Shown: piece by piece, positions 43,394 through 52,286 of the stretch
Position numbering within the stretch: position 1 is the first letter of the stretch
Layout: every line of letters begins with the position of its first letter
Source of the DNA: JAISGQ01 sp045536305
GTDB taxonomy: Bacteria; Bacillota; Clostridia; Oscillospirales; Acutalibacteraceae
Direction: 5' to 3'
Length of the DNA stretch: 64,000 nucleotides
Assembly (NCBI GenBank): GCA_045536305.1
Contig: JAZSNH010000089.1
Location: forward strand, 36,375 to 100,374
Translations under genes and position numbers: made by a program
Notes under the pieces: generated by a model
What the model was told of the DNA's origin: nothing
The model's input: only the letters and a program-made list of their open reading frames with translations
Databases searched by the model: none

Positions 43394-43441
43394 AAATAAA
43401 TAAAAAAGGAGAGGATTTAACCTCTCCTTTTTTATTTATTT
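43394..43441. terminator. Bidirectional terminator
   Basis: A 21-bp perfect stem (43394-43414 with 43421-43441; core AAAAAAGGAGAGG/CCTCTCCTTTTTT) with a six-base loop. A-rich on the left and T-rich on the right, it can end transcription from both strands, serving the zinc-ribbon gene and the minus-strand transcript from glnS. Confidence 0.88.
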
Positions 43442-43503
43442 GATTTGAGATACGCGGTTTTATGTTTAGTTTTTATTGTCTGCAGAACGAATTTCACTTC
43501 TTC

Positions 43504-43644
43504 TTATTTTTCCGCATCCTCAACACTAATACCTGCAGCTGCAGCAACTTCTTCGGGTGAGAGGTCGAGAATAATATCGTTGTATCGCCTTGCACCGACC
43601 GACGATTCTCTGAAACATACTGATATATTCTGCATCTCCGTCAT
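43504..43644 (-). CDS. Possible small protein after glnS (doubtful)
   Basis: A 46-codon minus-strand frame ending VAAAAGISVEDAEK. The frame stays open upstream into glnS, and the reading KRYNLDNIKNAMTEMQ... looks protein-like, charged and without low-complexity runs, but no ATG with a ribosome-binding site is seen. A near-consensus promoter lies just upstream, so a short transcript is likely. It could be a small gene with an unusual start, a remnant of a longer one, or a non-coding RNA. The rest of 43388-43708 holds only the terminator and this promoter. Confidence 0.3.
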   Translation of the reverse strand: MTEMQNISVCFRESSVGARRYNDIILDLSPEEVAAAAGISVEDAEK

Positions 43645-43665
43645 TGCATTTTTAATGTTGTCGAG

Positions 43666-43694
43666 ATTATATCGTTTTAAAATATAAAAGTCAA
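43666..43694 (-). promoter_or_regulatory. Near-consensus minus-strand promoter behind glnS
   Basis: On the minus strand TTGACT (43694-43689) and TATAAT (43671-43666) are exactly 17 bases apart. It starts 15 bases after the glnS stop and points to the small frame 43504-43644. Confidence 0.55.
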
Positions 43695-43708
43695 TAGCGC
43701 TTAATATT

Positions 43709-45397
43709 TTATTTTGCGTAGCTGTCCTTGAGCTCAACAGATCTGTTGAATACAAGCTTTTCAGGAGTTGAATCAACATTATCAACGCAGAAATAACCAA
43801 GTCTCAGGAACTGGAAGCCGTCGCCGGGCTTTGCGTTGGCAAGAGAAGGCTCAAGCTTGCAGCCTTTGAGGACATTTAAGGAATTGGGGTTTATGTGCTG
43901 CATAAAGTCAACATCTGCAGCATCGGGTGAGGGAATAGTGAACAAGCGATCGAAAAGTCTTACCTCAGCATCAACAGCATCTGCACAGTTGACCCAATGA
44001 ATAGTGCCCTTTACCTTGACGCCCTCGGGAGGATTGCCTCCACGGGTTGATTCATCATATTCAGCATATACCTCAACTATATTGCCGTTTTCGTCTTTTT
44101 TGCAGCCTGTGCATTTTACGATATAAGTGCCCTTTAGACGAACAAGGTTACCGGGGAACATACGGAAATATTTCTTTTCAGGAATTTCCATAAAATCATC
44201 TTCTTCAATGAACAGTTCACGGCTGAAGGTGATCTTACGGGTGCCTGCATTTTCGTCCTGAGGATTGTTTTCAACCTCAAATTCCTCAGTTTTGCCTTCC
44301 GGGTAGTTGGTAATGATAAGCTTTATCGGACGAAGAACCGCCATAGCTCTTGTTGCATGAGCGTTGAGATCATCACGCAGACAGTACTCAAGGAAGCTCC
44401 ACTGAACAGTAGAAGCATTCTTTGCAACGCCGATGCGCTCACAGAAATTTTTAATTGAATCGGGAGTGTAGCCCCTTCTGCGAAGTGCGGCAAGAGTAGG
44501 CATACGCGGATCGTCCCAGCCGTTTACAACGCCGTCCTCTATCATTTTGCGAAGCTTACGCTTGGAAAGAACTGTATAGTCGATGGCGAGTCGGGCAAAC
44601 TCAATCTGTCTCGGCTTGCTGGGGACGGAAACATGATCGCAGACCCAATCGTAAAGAGGACGGTGATCTTCATATTCAAGCGAGCAAAGTGAATGTGTAA
44701 TATGCTCCAAGGCATCACCTATGGGATGGGCAAAATCGTACATGGGATATATACACCATTCGTCACCTGTACGGTGATGAGTCATGTGCTTGATTCTGTA
44801 AATAACGGGATCGCGCATATTCCAGTTTCCCGATGCAAGGTCTATCTTTGCTCGGAGAGTCATTTTTCCATCAGGAAATTCACCGTTTTTCATTCTCTCG
44901 AACAAATCGAGGCTTTCTTCCATAGGTCTGTCGCGATAGGGGGATGTTGCAGGAGTGTTATAATCACCGCGCATTTCCTTCATTTGTTCAGGAGTAAGTT
45001 CGCAGACATACGCAAGTCCCTTTTTTATAAGCTCTACAGCAAATTCGTAGGTCTGCTGGAAATATGCAGATGCAAAGCAATAATTATCCCAGTCATAGCC
45101 GAGCCAGTGGATATCATTTTTTATAGCTTCGACAAACTCTTCTTTTTCCTTGGTGGGATTGGTATCATCCATACGAAGATTGCACGTGCCGCCAAATTTT
45201 TCAGCCATGCCAAAATCTATGCAAAGAGCCTTAACGTGTCCGATGTGCAGCCAGCCGTTAGGCTCGGGCGGAAAACGGGTGTGAACCTTCATGCCTTCAC
45301 AGCGCTCGCCTGGCTTTAAATCATCGATAATTGCCTGTTCAATAAAGCTTGATGGATTATTTTCTTCGTTTGTGATATTTGTTATTTCTTCATGCAT
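43709..45397 (-). CDS. glnS: Glutaminyl-tRNA synthetase
   Basis: Charges tRNA-Gln directly with glutamine. The class I motif is PPEPNGWLHIGH, with the GlnRS-specific MDDTNP and DFAHPI...ITHSLCSLEYEDHRPLYDW regions and the KMSKS-type loop VLSKRK. The length of about 562 residues is normal. ATG 45397 lies 7 bases after GGAGG; the longer frame from 45415 overlaps that site. GlnRS is uncommon in Firmicutes, most of which use GatCAB, and is thought to have spread by transfer. It follows gltX after 14 bases in one operon. Confidence 0.96.
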   Translation of the reverse strand: MHEEITNITNEENNPSSFIEQAIIDDLKPGERCEGMKVHTRFPPEPNGWLHIGHVKALCIDFGMAEKFGGTCNLRMDDTNPTKEKEEFVEAIKNDIHWLGYDWDNYCFASAYFQQTYEFAVELIKKGLAYVCELTPEQMKEMRGDYNTPATSPYRDRPMEESLDLFERMKNGEFPDGKMTLRAKIDLASGNWNMRDPVIYRIKHMTHHRTGDEWCIYPMYDFAHPIGDALEHITHSLCSLEYEDHRPLYDWVCDHVSVPSKPRQIEFARLAIDYTVLSKRKLRKMIEDGVVNGWDDPRMPTLAALRRRGYTPDSIKNFCERIGVAKNASTVQWSFLEYCLRDDLNAHATRAMAVLRPIKLIITNYPEGKTEEFEVENNPQDENAGTRKITFSRELFIEEDDFMEIPEKKYFRMFPGNLVRLKGTYIVKCTGCKKDENGNIVEVYAEYDESTRGGNPPEGVKVKGTIHWVNCADAVDAEVRLFDRLFTIPSPDAADVDFMQHINPNSLNVLKGCKLEPSLANAKPGDGFQFLRLGYFCVDNVDSTPEKLVFNRSVELKDSYAK

Positions 45398-45411
45398 AGT
45401 ATTTATCCTCC

Positions 45412-46848
45412 TCAAGAGAGCTTTTCAAGACCTATTTTCAGTCTTCGCAGAGATTCGTCTTTGCCAAGTATACCCAGAACCTCTACAGCGCCGCCGGGTG
45501 TAACGGTTTTACCAGATGCGGCAATTCGAACAGGCCACATGAGAAGTCCGTTTTTAACCTCAAGCTTTGCGGCAAGGTTAATAAGGCAGTCATGAATATT
45601 ATCGGTATTCCACTCTGTAAGCGATTCGAGCTCAGGGATAGAAACCTCAAGCATTTGCTTACTGCTTTCAAGAGAGCTCTTTGATTTCTTGTTTACAAAG
45701 AAATCGATAGGATAATCGTCGAGCACATCTATAAATTCAAGCTGAGAAGGGATTTCCGAAAGAACCTCAGTTCTCTGGTGCAGACATTTTGCAATAAGCA
45801 TTGTGTCCGCCTGCTCGCTTTTTACAGCCTGTCGAATAAACGGAAGAGCAGTATCGTGGAATTTTTCAAGCTCCATAGCACGGATATACTCAGCATTTAC
45901 CCAACGCATTTTCTCAGGATCATATATTGCGGGGGATTTAGAAATACCGTCAATATCAAAGGCATCGATGAGCTCAGAGAGAGAGAATATCTCACGTTCG
46001 CCCTTGGGTGCCCAGCCGAGAAGTGCAATATAGTTTATGATAGCTTCTGTAAGATAACCCTTGGCGACAAGATCCTGATAAGAGGCATCACCATTGCGCT
46101 TTGACAGCTTGTTCTGTGCATCCTTCATGATGGGGGAGCAATGGACATATATGGGCTTTTCCCAGCCAAATGCCTCATAAAGGAGATTGTATTTTGGTGT
46201 GGAGGAAAGATATTCGCTTCCTCTTACAACGTGTGTGATGTTCATAAGATGATCATCTATAACATTTGCAAAATTGTAGGTGGGAAGGCCATCGGTTTTA
46301 AGCAGGATCTGATCCTCGAGCTCTTCGTTGTCCACTGTAATTGTACCGAAAACAGCATCGTCAAAAGATGTTTTGCCGACCTTTGGCATTTTCTGACGAA
46401 TAACATACGGCTCGCCTGCAGCAGCTCTTTTGCGAGCTTCATCGAGGGGGATAGAACGGCAATGACCATCGTACTTTGCGATGCCGCCGGCCGCTTCACG
46501 CACCTGAGTTAAACGCTCTTCGGAACAAAAGCAATAATATGCATGTCCGCTTTCGCAAAGCTGCTCGGCATATTTTTTGTAAATATCTCTTCGTTCAGAC
46601 TGAATATAAGGGCCGTAATCGCCTCCTACATCAGGACCCTCATCCCATGTAAGGCCTGTTTCCTTAAGTGTTGCAAAAATAACTTCACAAGCACCCTCAA
46701 CATACCTGCCCTGGTCGGTGTCTTCTATTCTGAGAATAAAATCACCGCCGAGCTTTTTGGTGAGAAGATATTCATAAAGAGCAGTGCGGAGGTTACCAAT
46801 ATGCATATAGCCTGTGGGAGAAGGAGCGAAACGAGTTCTTGCTTTCAT
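45412..46848 (-). CDS. gltX: Glutamyl-tRNA synthetase
   Basis: Charges tRNA-Glu. The class I motif is PSPTGYMHIGNLRTAL, RIEDTDQGRYVEGA follows, and the KMSKS-type loop is KLSKRNGD. The length of about 478 residues matches bacterial GluRS. ATG 46848 lies about 10 bases after AAAGGGTG; GTG 46860 overlaps this site. With glnS downstream, this GluRS may be of the discriminating type, but GatCAB status cannot be judged from this window. Confidence 0.96.
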   Translation of the reverse strand: MKARTRFAPSPTGYMHIGNLRTALYEYLLTKKLGGDFILRIEDTDQGRYVEGACEVIFATLKETGLTWDEGPDVGGDYGPYIQSERRDIYKKYAEQLCESGHAYYCFCSEERLTQVREAAGGIAKYDGHCRSIPLDEARKRAAAGEPYVIRQKMPKVGKTSFDDAVFGTITVDNEELEDQILLKTDGLPTYNFANVIDDHLMNITHVVRGSEYLSSTPKYNLLYEAFGWEKPIYVHCSPIMKDAQNKLSKRNGDASYQDLVAKGYLTEAIINYIALLGWAPKGEREIFSLSELIDAFDIDGISKSPAIYDPEKMRWVNAEYIRAMELEKFHDTALPFIRQAVKSEQADTMLIAKCLHQRTEVLSEIPSQLEFIDVLDDYPIDFFVNKKSKSSLESSKQMLEVSIPELESLTEWNTDNIHDCLINLAAKLEVKNGLLMWPVRIAASGKTVTPGGAVEVLGILGKDESLRRLKIGLEKLS

Positions 46849-46888
46849 GTGCGTAAGCACCCTTTCTTTTGAATTTCAATTACAGCTT

Positions 46889-46917
46889 ATAATACCGCAA
46901 TATCTTCCGTCAGTCAA
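46889..46917 (-). promoter_or_regulatory. Promoter of gltX-glnS
   Basis: On the minus strand TTGACT (46917-46912) and TATTAT (46894-46889) are 17 bases apart, about 40 bases before the gltX start. No T-box is visible in the short leader. Confidence 0.65.
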
Positions 46918-46950
46918 CAAAAAGAAATCAAAATGTACACACAAAAACTA

Positions 46951-46979
46951 TTGTTTTTTTATTCTCAATGATGTAAAAT
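46951..46979 (+). promoter_or_regulatory. Candidate promoter of the site-2 protease-scpAB run
   Basis: TTGTTT (46951-46956) and TAAAAT (46974-46979) are 17 bases apart, 30 bases before the start at 47010, divergent from the gltX promoter. Confidence 0.45.
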
Positions 46980-47009
46980 TAGTAATAATATAATAGCGGA
47001 GGTATTGCT

Positions 47010-47750
47010 ATGTGGTTTATTGGTCTTAGCTTATCGCAGGTCCTCATTGGCGTGGCGGTAAGATGTCTGATTATTTTTGGTATTCTTCCGATTCATGAAT
47101 ATGCACACGCAAGAATGGCGTATGCCCTTGGTGATGATACAGCAAGCTTGAAAGGACGCATGACGCTTAATCCTCTTGCTCATATCGATTGGCTTGGAGC
47201 TGCATGTATAATGCTGATTGGCTTTGGATGGGCAAAGCCTGTTCCTGTTAATCCGTATAATTTTACAAACAGGGCTCACAAAAAACGCGGCATGGCACTG
47301 ACTGCTCTTGCAGGTCCTCTTTCAAATCTTATTGTTGCATTTATCGGTTTGATTATTTTCCGTGTTGTTTGCTCATTTGAAGGTGCCGGTTTTGTCAGTT
47401 ATGCCGGGCATCTGTTTTATATCAAGGATTCTGCTTTTATAATCTGGTACGCATTTTCGACACTTGTAACTATCAATATTTCTCTTGCGGTTTTCAATAT
47501 GATACCTGTGCCTCCGCTTGATGGATCAAAGATTCTTGCGGCCTTTATTCCTGACAGGATTCTTTATAAAATATCCGAATTTACAAGTAAATATGGCTTT
47601 ATTATTACCATTGCATTTATTGCGCTTATTTATTCAAATGTTCTTGACGGACCGCTTGGTTGGCTTAATACAACTGTTTTCGACGGACTTTTCAAAGGTG
47701 TTGACTGGTTTTTCAACTTGATTGGTCTTGATGTTGGAAGTATTGGCTGA
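47010..47750 (+). CDS. Site-2 protease family (M50) membrane metalloprotease
   Basis: A 246-residue intramembrane zinc protease with about six membrane segments. The zinc motif HEYAHA (HExxH) is at residue 29 and the second motif, PPLDGSKIL (LDG), is near residue 170. It has no PDZ domain, like the short YwhC/YdjE-type members. GGAGG lies before ATG 47010. It lies directly before scpA, an arrangement frequent in Firmicutes. Substrates are unknown; S2P proteases often cleave anti-sigma factors. Confidence 0.88.
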   Translation: MWFIGLSLSQVLIGVAVRCLIIFGILPIHEYAHARMAYALGDDTASLKGRMTLNPLAHIDWLGAACIMLIGFGWAKPVPVNPYNFTNRAHKKRGMALTALAGPLSNLIVAFIGLIIFRVVCSFEGAGFVSYAGHLFYIKDSAFIIWYAFSTLVTINISLAVFNMIPVPPLDGSKILAAFIPDRILYKISEFTSKYGFIITIAFIALIYSNVLDGPLGWLNTTVFDGLFKGVDWFFNLIGLDVGSIG

Positions 47751-47755
47751 TAATT

Positions 47756-48475
47756 ATGGAAAGACCAAGTTATAAACTCGAAGTGTTCGAAGGTCCTCTT
47801 GATCTTCTGCTTCATCTTATTTCAAAAAACCAGCTTGATATTACAGATATCCCGATATCCGAGCTTCTTTCACAGTATCTTGAGCATATCGAGTATATGC
47901 GAAGAGAAAATCTGGATATTGCCAGTGAGTTTTTGACAATGGCATCACGTCTTGTGTATATTAAGACCGTAAGTCTTATGCCTAAGTCGGAAGAAGCAGA
48001 GGAACTGAAAAAGGAACTTGTCGGAGAACTTATGGAATATCAGCTCTGCAAGCAAATCGCGGAAAAGCTTGCTTTGCGTGCTAATTTTGATTCATTTGTC
48101 AAAGATGAATCTCCCATAGAGTTTGACAGGACCTATACACTGTCTCATGAAGCGATTATAATATATAAAGCATATCTTGCTGCAGTGGGAAGAGGTAAGC
48201 GTAAGCTGCCGCCGCCTGTTGACAGCTTTAAGCCCCTTGTTGCAACAAGGATAATTTCCGTTTCCGAAAAAGCCATCAGTATTTTAAAACGGCTATATAG
48301 AAAAACTACCGTTAGTTTTGATGAGCTTTTTATTTCATCAGAATCAAGAAGTGAAATGGTTGCCACCTTTCTTGCACTTCTTGAACTTATAAAAAAGAAC
48401 CGTATTGAGATTGATGAAAACGAAAATCTCACAATGGCTAACGGCGGTGGACGTAATTGGAAATCAAAGAATTAA
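47756..48475 (+). CDS. scpA: Segregation and condensation protein A
   Basis: Kleisin subunit that joins the two heads of SMC with ScpB in chromosome condensation and segregation. The N-terminal YKLEVFEGPLDLLLHLI is diagnostic, DITDIPI follows, and the C-terminal winged-helix region (FDELF...VATFLALLELIKKNRI) binds SMC. The length of 239 residues is normal. There is no strong ribosome-binding site, so translation may be coupled to the gene before it (5 bases away). It overlaps scpB by 19 bases. Confidence 0.94.
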   Translation: MERPSYKLEVFEGPLDLLLHLISKNQLDITDIPISELLSQYLEHIEYMRRENLDIASEFLTMASRLVYIKTVSLMPKSEEAEELKKELVGELMEYQLCKQIAEKLALRANFDSFVKDESPIEFDRTYTLSHEAIIIYKAYLAAVGRGKRKLPPPVDSFKPLVATRIISVSEKAISILKRLYRKTTVSFDELFISSESRSEMVATFLALLELIKKNRIEIDENENLTMANGGGRNWKSKN

Positions 48476-49077
48476 GAAGTGCTGTTGAGGCAATTTTATT
48501 TGCCTGCGGCGAGCCTGTTGCTGTTGACAGACTGGCAGAGGTTCTCGAAACAGATGAGCAGACTATACATTATGTTTGCAGAGAGCTTTCTGAATCTCTT
48601 ACAGATAACTGCAGAGGTATAACGCTTGTAAAAGTCGATGATAAATATCAGCTTTGCACAGTTGATAAATTTGCGCCTCAGATTAGAGCGATGCTCGATA
48701 TAAGAAGAAATACGCCTTTATCTGCTGCAGCGATGGAAACTCTTGCTGTTGTTGCTTATAATGAGCCTGTTACGAAGAATTTTATTGAACGAGTGCGCGG
48801 AGTTGATTGTTCGGGCGTTGTTTCGAGCCTTGTTATTAAAGGTCTTATAGAAGAATGCGGTCGTCTTGAGGTCCCCGGCAGGCCTATGCTATATAAAACA
48901 ACACTGCAGTTTTTGCGCTGCTTTGGACTCGAATCTCTTGAAAATCTGCCGGCTCTTCCCGGAGAAACAGCATCGGGAGAGATCGAAGGTCAGATGAGCA
49001 TTGAAGAAGTTATACAGCGTCAGCGAGAAAAAACACAGAATGAAGAAATTTCGGATGAATTAACAGAGGAAGAATAG
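48457..49077 (+). CDS. scpB: Segregation and condensation protein B
   Basis: Winged-helix partner of ScpA in the SMC complex. Residues 5-20 (LRSAVEAILFACGEPV) and the second winged helix with LAVVAYNEPVTKNFIERVRGVDC are typical. The length of 206 residues is standard. The start is TTG 48457 inside the end of scpA, with GGCGGTGGA upstream. The acidic tail is variable in the family. Confidence 0.93.
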   Translation: MEIKELRSAVEAILFACGEPVAVDRLAEVLETDEQTIHYVCRELSESLTDNCRGITLVKVDDKYQLCTVDKFAPQIRAMLDIRRNTPLSAAAMETLAVVAYNEPVTKNFIERVRGVDCSGVVSSLVIKGLIEECGRLEVPGRPMLYKTTLQFLRCFGLESLENLPALPGETASGEIEGQMSIEEVIQRQREKTQNEEISDELTEEE

Positions 49078-49089
49078 GAGGGCTGACAG

Positions 49090-49809
49090 TTGGCGGTATT
49101 CTGGCTGGTTTTAAAGATAATCGGCATATCGCTTTTGTCGGTTATAGGGTTAATTATTATCCTTTTATGTATTCCCGCCTTTATTTACCTGAAATTTAAC
49201 GATGAGCTTTCGGCAGATGTCCGATTTCTGTTTTTTAAATTTAAGGTTTACCCGTCAGAAAAAGAGGAACCGGGTATAATAGAACGATTGGTTTTGAGGT
49301 TCTGGAGATATCTTATTGGTGCATCCTCAGGGAAAACATCAAACGCTCAGACTTATGCGGATATTTCTGATGAGGCAGGATTCAAGGCTCTTTTTGACGA
49401 CAGGGGAGCTTCGGGTGCGATCAGTTTTTTGTGGCAGGTTCTGGTTATTCTTTTTGGACGATTTGTAAGGGTGCTCAGAGGGGCAGTTATTTCAAAGTTT
49501 GATTTAAAAATTGATGTAGCCGGTGATGATGCCTCTGATACCGCACTTAGGTATGGTAAGCTCTGTGGGATCGTTTATCCTTTGCTTTCTTTTATTTTTC
49601 AGAATGTAAAAACATATAAACATGAAATTGATATGCGACCTGAATTTGATAAGAAACTTGAATTTGATCAGGTCGATTTGAATGCAACACTTAGAATTAT
49701 TCCAATAATTATTGTTGCTCATATTATTGCGCTGCTGTTTGATCTGATTGTATCCGAAACCAAACGTCAGGTTGCCGAAAACCTTGCAGCAGCTAATGTA
49801 AAAAACTAA
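49090..49809 (+). CDS. DUF2953-family membrane protein
   Basis: A 239-residue protein with one N-terminal membrane segment (about residues 4-30) followed by a soluble domain with FNDELSADVRFLFFKFKVYP, as in DUF2953 proteins, and a hydrophobic C-terminal segment. The start is TTG 49090 with AGGAGG 7 to 8 bases upstream. In spore-formers DUF2953 genes commonly sit beside ytfJ (gerW), as here, which hints at a sporulation-linked role. The function is unknown. Confidence 0.75.
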   Translation: MAVFWLVLKIIGISLLSVIGLIIILLCIPAFIYLKFNDELSADVRFLFFKFKVYPSEKEEPGIIERLVLRFWRYLIGASSGKTSNAQTYADISDEAGFKALFDDRGASGAISFLWQVLVILFGRFVRVLRGAVISKFDLKIDVAGDDASDTALRYGKLCGIVYPLLSFIFQNVKTYKHEIDMRPEFDKKLEFDQVDLNATLRIIPIIIVAHIIALLFDLIVSETKRQVAENLAAANVKN

Positions 49810-49825
49810 TTAAGGCGGTGCTTTT

Positions 49826-50227
49826 ATGACTGAACATCCTATCAACGGACTTATGGATACCACTCTGGAGAAAATCAAGCAGATGGTAGATGTCTCCACT
49901 GTTGTCGGTGAACCTATAGTAACAGAAGGAAATTCCATAATTCCTATTTCAAAGGTTACCTATGGATTTGCTTCGGGCGGCTCGGATTTTCCTACCAAGT
50001 CACAGAAGGATCTTTTTGGCGGCGGCAGTGCAGCGGGAGTAACAGTTACTCCGCTCGCATTTATCGTTATAACGGCAAATGGCTCTGTTAAAATGCTTCC
50101 GATCAATTCTAAGCCCGACGCAGCAGATAAGGCAGTAGCAATGATTCCCGATATCGTAGATAAGATTTCAGATATTATTGCAACAAAAAAACAGTCTAAA
50201 CAGGAAAATCTTGTTTCGGGCGAATAA
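49826..50227 (+). CDS. gerW: GerW/YtfJ-family sporulation protein
   Basis: A 133-residue protein of the YtfJ/GerW family, needed for proper spore germination in Bacillus subtilis. The family features are VVGEPIVTEGNSIIPISKV, a glycine-rich segment GFASGG...FGGGSAAG and VTPLAFIVI. AAGGCGG lies before ATG 49826. It supports a spore-forming ancestry. A D,D-carboxypeptidase gene follows after 69 bases. Confidence 0.9.
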   Translation: MTEHPINGLMDTTLEKIKQMVDVSTVVGEPIVTEGNSIIPISKVTYGFASGGSDFPTKSQKDLFGGGSAAGVTVTPLAFIVITANGSVKMLPINSKPDAADKAVAMIPDIVDKISDIIATKKQSKQENLVSGE

Positions 50228-50296
50228 TACTTCCTTAAACGGAAAATACTAACAAAGCGGACTGCTGTAAGCAGAAAAAACGTTTTGGAGGATACT

Positions 50297-51490
50297 ATGA
50301 AATATTTGTTCAGATTCACCGGTATTGTTCTGGTGATACTGATGTTTACATCCATCTTTGCTGTAACTGCATCAGCTGACACAATTGTATTTTTATCGGA
50401 AAATAAATATACACAGCGTTTGAATGCTCCCGAAATTTCATCGGAAGCGGCATGTGTCATTGATGTCAATACAGGTGAGGTAGTTTATGCGAAAAATGAG
50501 CATGAACAGAGACCTATTGCAAGTACAACCAAAATAATGACTGCAATGCTTGCTCTTGAACGGGGTAATATAGGCGATGATGTCATTATTACACGTGATA
50601 TGCTCGGCGCAACAGGTACTTTGCTTGGCCTTCAGGAGGGTTGGTATATAACACTTTACGACCTTGTTGTTGGTGCAATGGTTATTTCGGGAAATGATGC
50701 GGCAGATGCTATAGCGGTTACTGTAGGCGGAACAAAAGAAAATTTTGTTTCAATGATGAATGAACGTGCTGCGGAAATCGGTATGATGAATACGCACTTT
50801 GATACACCGTCAGGACTTGATGAGTTTTCAGACGGCGCTCACTATTCAACAGCGTATGATATGGCACTGCTTGGTGCTGAAGCATCAAAAAATGATGATC
50901 TTCTCACAATAACCTCAGCTGTTGAATCTATCATTTATCTCGGAAATCCTAAAACGATCAGATATCTTTATACACATAACTATCTGGTGTCAACGCAAAA
51001 ATACGAAGGCTGTGACGGATTGAAAACAGGCTACACTGACAGAGCAGGCTATTGTCTTGTAAGTCACGTGGAGCGTGAAGGTGTAAACCTCGTATGCGTT
51101 ACACTTAACGGAATAGACAGATTTAATGACCACAGATTATTGTATGATTACGCGCTGTCTCTATATACAACCTACAAGGTTGATCCGTCTGATGCACAGC
51201 AGCTTTCCTATGTGATAGGCGGCGAAGAAGATACGGTTTCTTTGCAGTGTGAACTTGTTGATTTTCCGGTAAGAAGCGAATATGCAGATGATATAGAGAT
51301 TAAAATAAATAAGGATAAATTCTTATATGCTCCGATTGCGGAAGGTGAATACCTGGGTTCCGTACAATATGTATATGGAAATAGTGTTATTGCAGAATTT
51401 CCGCTTATGTCAAAAAGCCATGTGGATGCAATTGATGAGCCGTGGCTTACTGCGTATGTTCAAGCAATAAAATATAAAAACGGAGGGTGA
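50297..51490 (+). CDS. dacF: D-alanyl-D-alanine carboxypeptidase (DacF-like)
   Basis: Peptidoglycan-trimming penicillin-binding protein of the S11 family. It has a signal peptide (about residues 1-27, ending in ASADT), the catalytic STTK tetrad in IASTTKIM, SGN in VISGNDAADA, and KTG in DGLKTGYTDRAGYC. A C-terminal beta-rich domain follows. ATG 50297 is spaced 6 to 8 bases from TTGGAGGA. Clustering with gerW and DUF2953 fits a role in the spore cortex, though vegetative use is possible. Confidence 0.92.
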   Translation: MKYLFRFTGIVLVILMFTSIFAVTASADTIVFLSENKYTQRLNAPEISSEAACVIDVNTGEVVYAKNEHEQRPIASTTKIMTAMLALERGNIGDDVIITRDMLGATGTLLGLQEGWYITLYDLVVGAMVISGNDAADAIAVTVGGTKENFVSMMNERAAEIGMMNTHFDTPSGLDEFSDGAHYSTAYDMALLGAEASKNDDLLTITSAVESIIYLGNPKTIRYLYTHNYLVSTQKYEGCDGLKTGYTDRAGYCLVSHVEREGVNLVCVTLNGIDRFNDHRLLYDYALSLYTTYKVDPSDAQQLSYVIGGEEDTVSLQCELVDFPVRSEYADDIEIKINKDKFLYAPIAEGEYLGSVQYVYGNSVIAEFPLMSKSHVDAIDEPWLTAYVQAIKYKNGG

Positions 51491-51511
51491 CATAGCTGTT
51501 GCCTTCCGTTT
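51478..51511 (+). terminator. Weak hairpin at the dacF stop
   Basis: AAACGGAGGG pairs with CCTTCCGTTT (one G-U pair) around a 14-base loop that includes the dacF stop. The T run is short, so termination is likely partial. Confidence 0.4.
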
Positions 51512-51536
51512 ATCTGTGAAAAAGGATGGTTAAAAA

Positions 51537-52286
51537 ATGGAAGTCAGACTTCAAAAGTTTATAGCTGACTGCGGTGTAATGTCACGCCGCAAGGCAGAAG
51601 AGATGATAATGCAGGGAAAAGTCAGAGTGAACGGAAAAGTAGCCTCTATCGGTGAAAAGGTTGATCCTTCGAGAGATAAGGTTACTGTCGGAAGTAAGAA
51701 AGTAATTGCCGCTCAGGCGCGCAAAAATTATTATTACATGCTTAATAAACCACGCGGATACATAACTACTATGAGTGATGAGCAGGGAAGAAAGTGCGTT
51801 GCTGAGCTGGTAAGCGATATTGATGCGCGTGTTTTCCCGGTTGGCAGACTTGATCGTGAGAGCGAAGGCTTGCTGATAATGACAAATGATGGTGAATTTG
51901 CAAATTATATCAGTCATCCGCGCAGTCATGTTTCAAAGACATACCGCGTTACCGTCAGAGGAAGGATAGAGGATGAAGTGATAACAAAGCTTCAGACAGG
52001 CATTATGCTGGACGGTCAAAAAACTCTGCCGTGTGATATAATGATTATATCAAGAGCTCCCGAGAGAAGCGTTCTGCAAATTACCTTATATGAGGGAAGA
52101 AACCGACAGATAAGAAGAATGTGTGAGGATTGCTCGCTTGAGGTCATGAGGCTGAAAAGAATAATGATCGGCAAAGTCAAAATGGGAATGCTTAAGATAG
52201 GGGACTGGAGAGAGCTTACAGCCGATGAGGTTCGTTCATTGACTGCAGCAGCAACCGCTACAGCTGCAAAAGGAGAAAAGCAATGA
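51537..52286 (+). CDS. rluB: RsuA/RluB-family pseudouridine synthase
   Basis: Modifies a uridine in 23S (RluB) or 16S (RsuA) rRNA. An N-terminal S4 domain (VRLQKFIADCGVMSRRKAEEMI) is followed by the catalytic signature GRLDRESEGLLIMTNDGEFAN, with the active-site aspartate after RL, and GRNRQIRRMCE. The length of 249 residues fits RluB. In Clostridia rluB lies close to scpAB, as here. It is coupled to the next small gene by an ATGA overlap. Confidence 0.92.
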   Translation: MEVRLQKFIADCGVMSRRKAEEMIMQGKVRVNGKVASIGEKVDPSRDKVTVGSKKVIAAQARKNYYYMLNKPRGYITTMSDEQGRKCVAELVSDIDARVFPVGRLDRESEGLLIMTNDGEFANYISHPRSHVSKTYRVTVRGRIEDEVITKLQTGIMLDGQKTLPCDIMIISRAPERSVLQITLYEGRNRQIRRMCEDCSLEVMRLKRIMIGKVKMGMLKIGDWRELTADEVRSLTAAATATAAKGEKQ

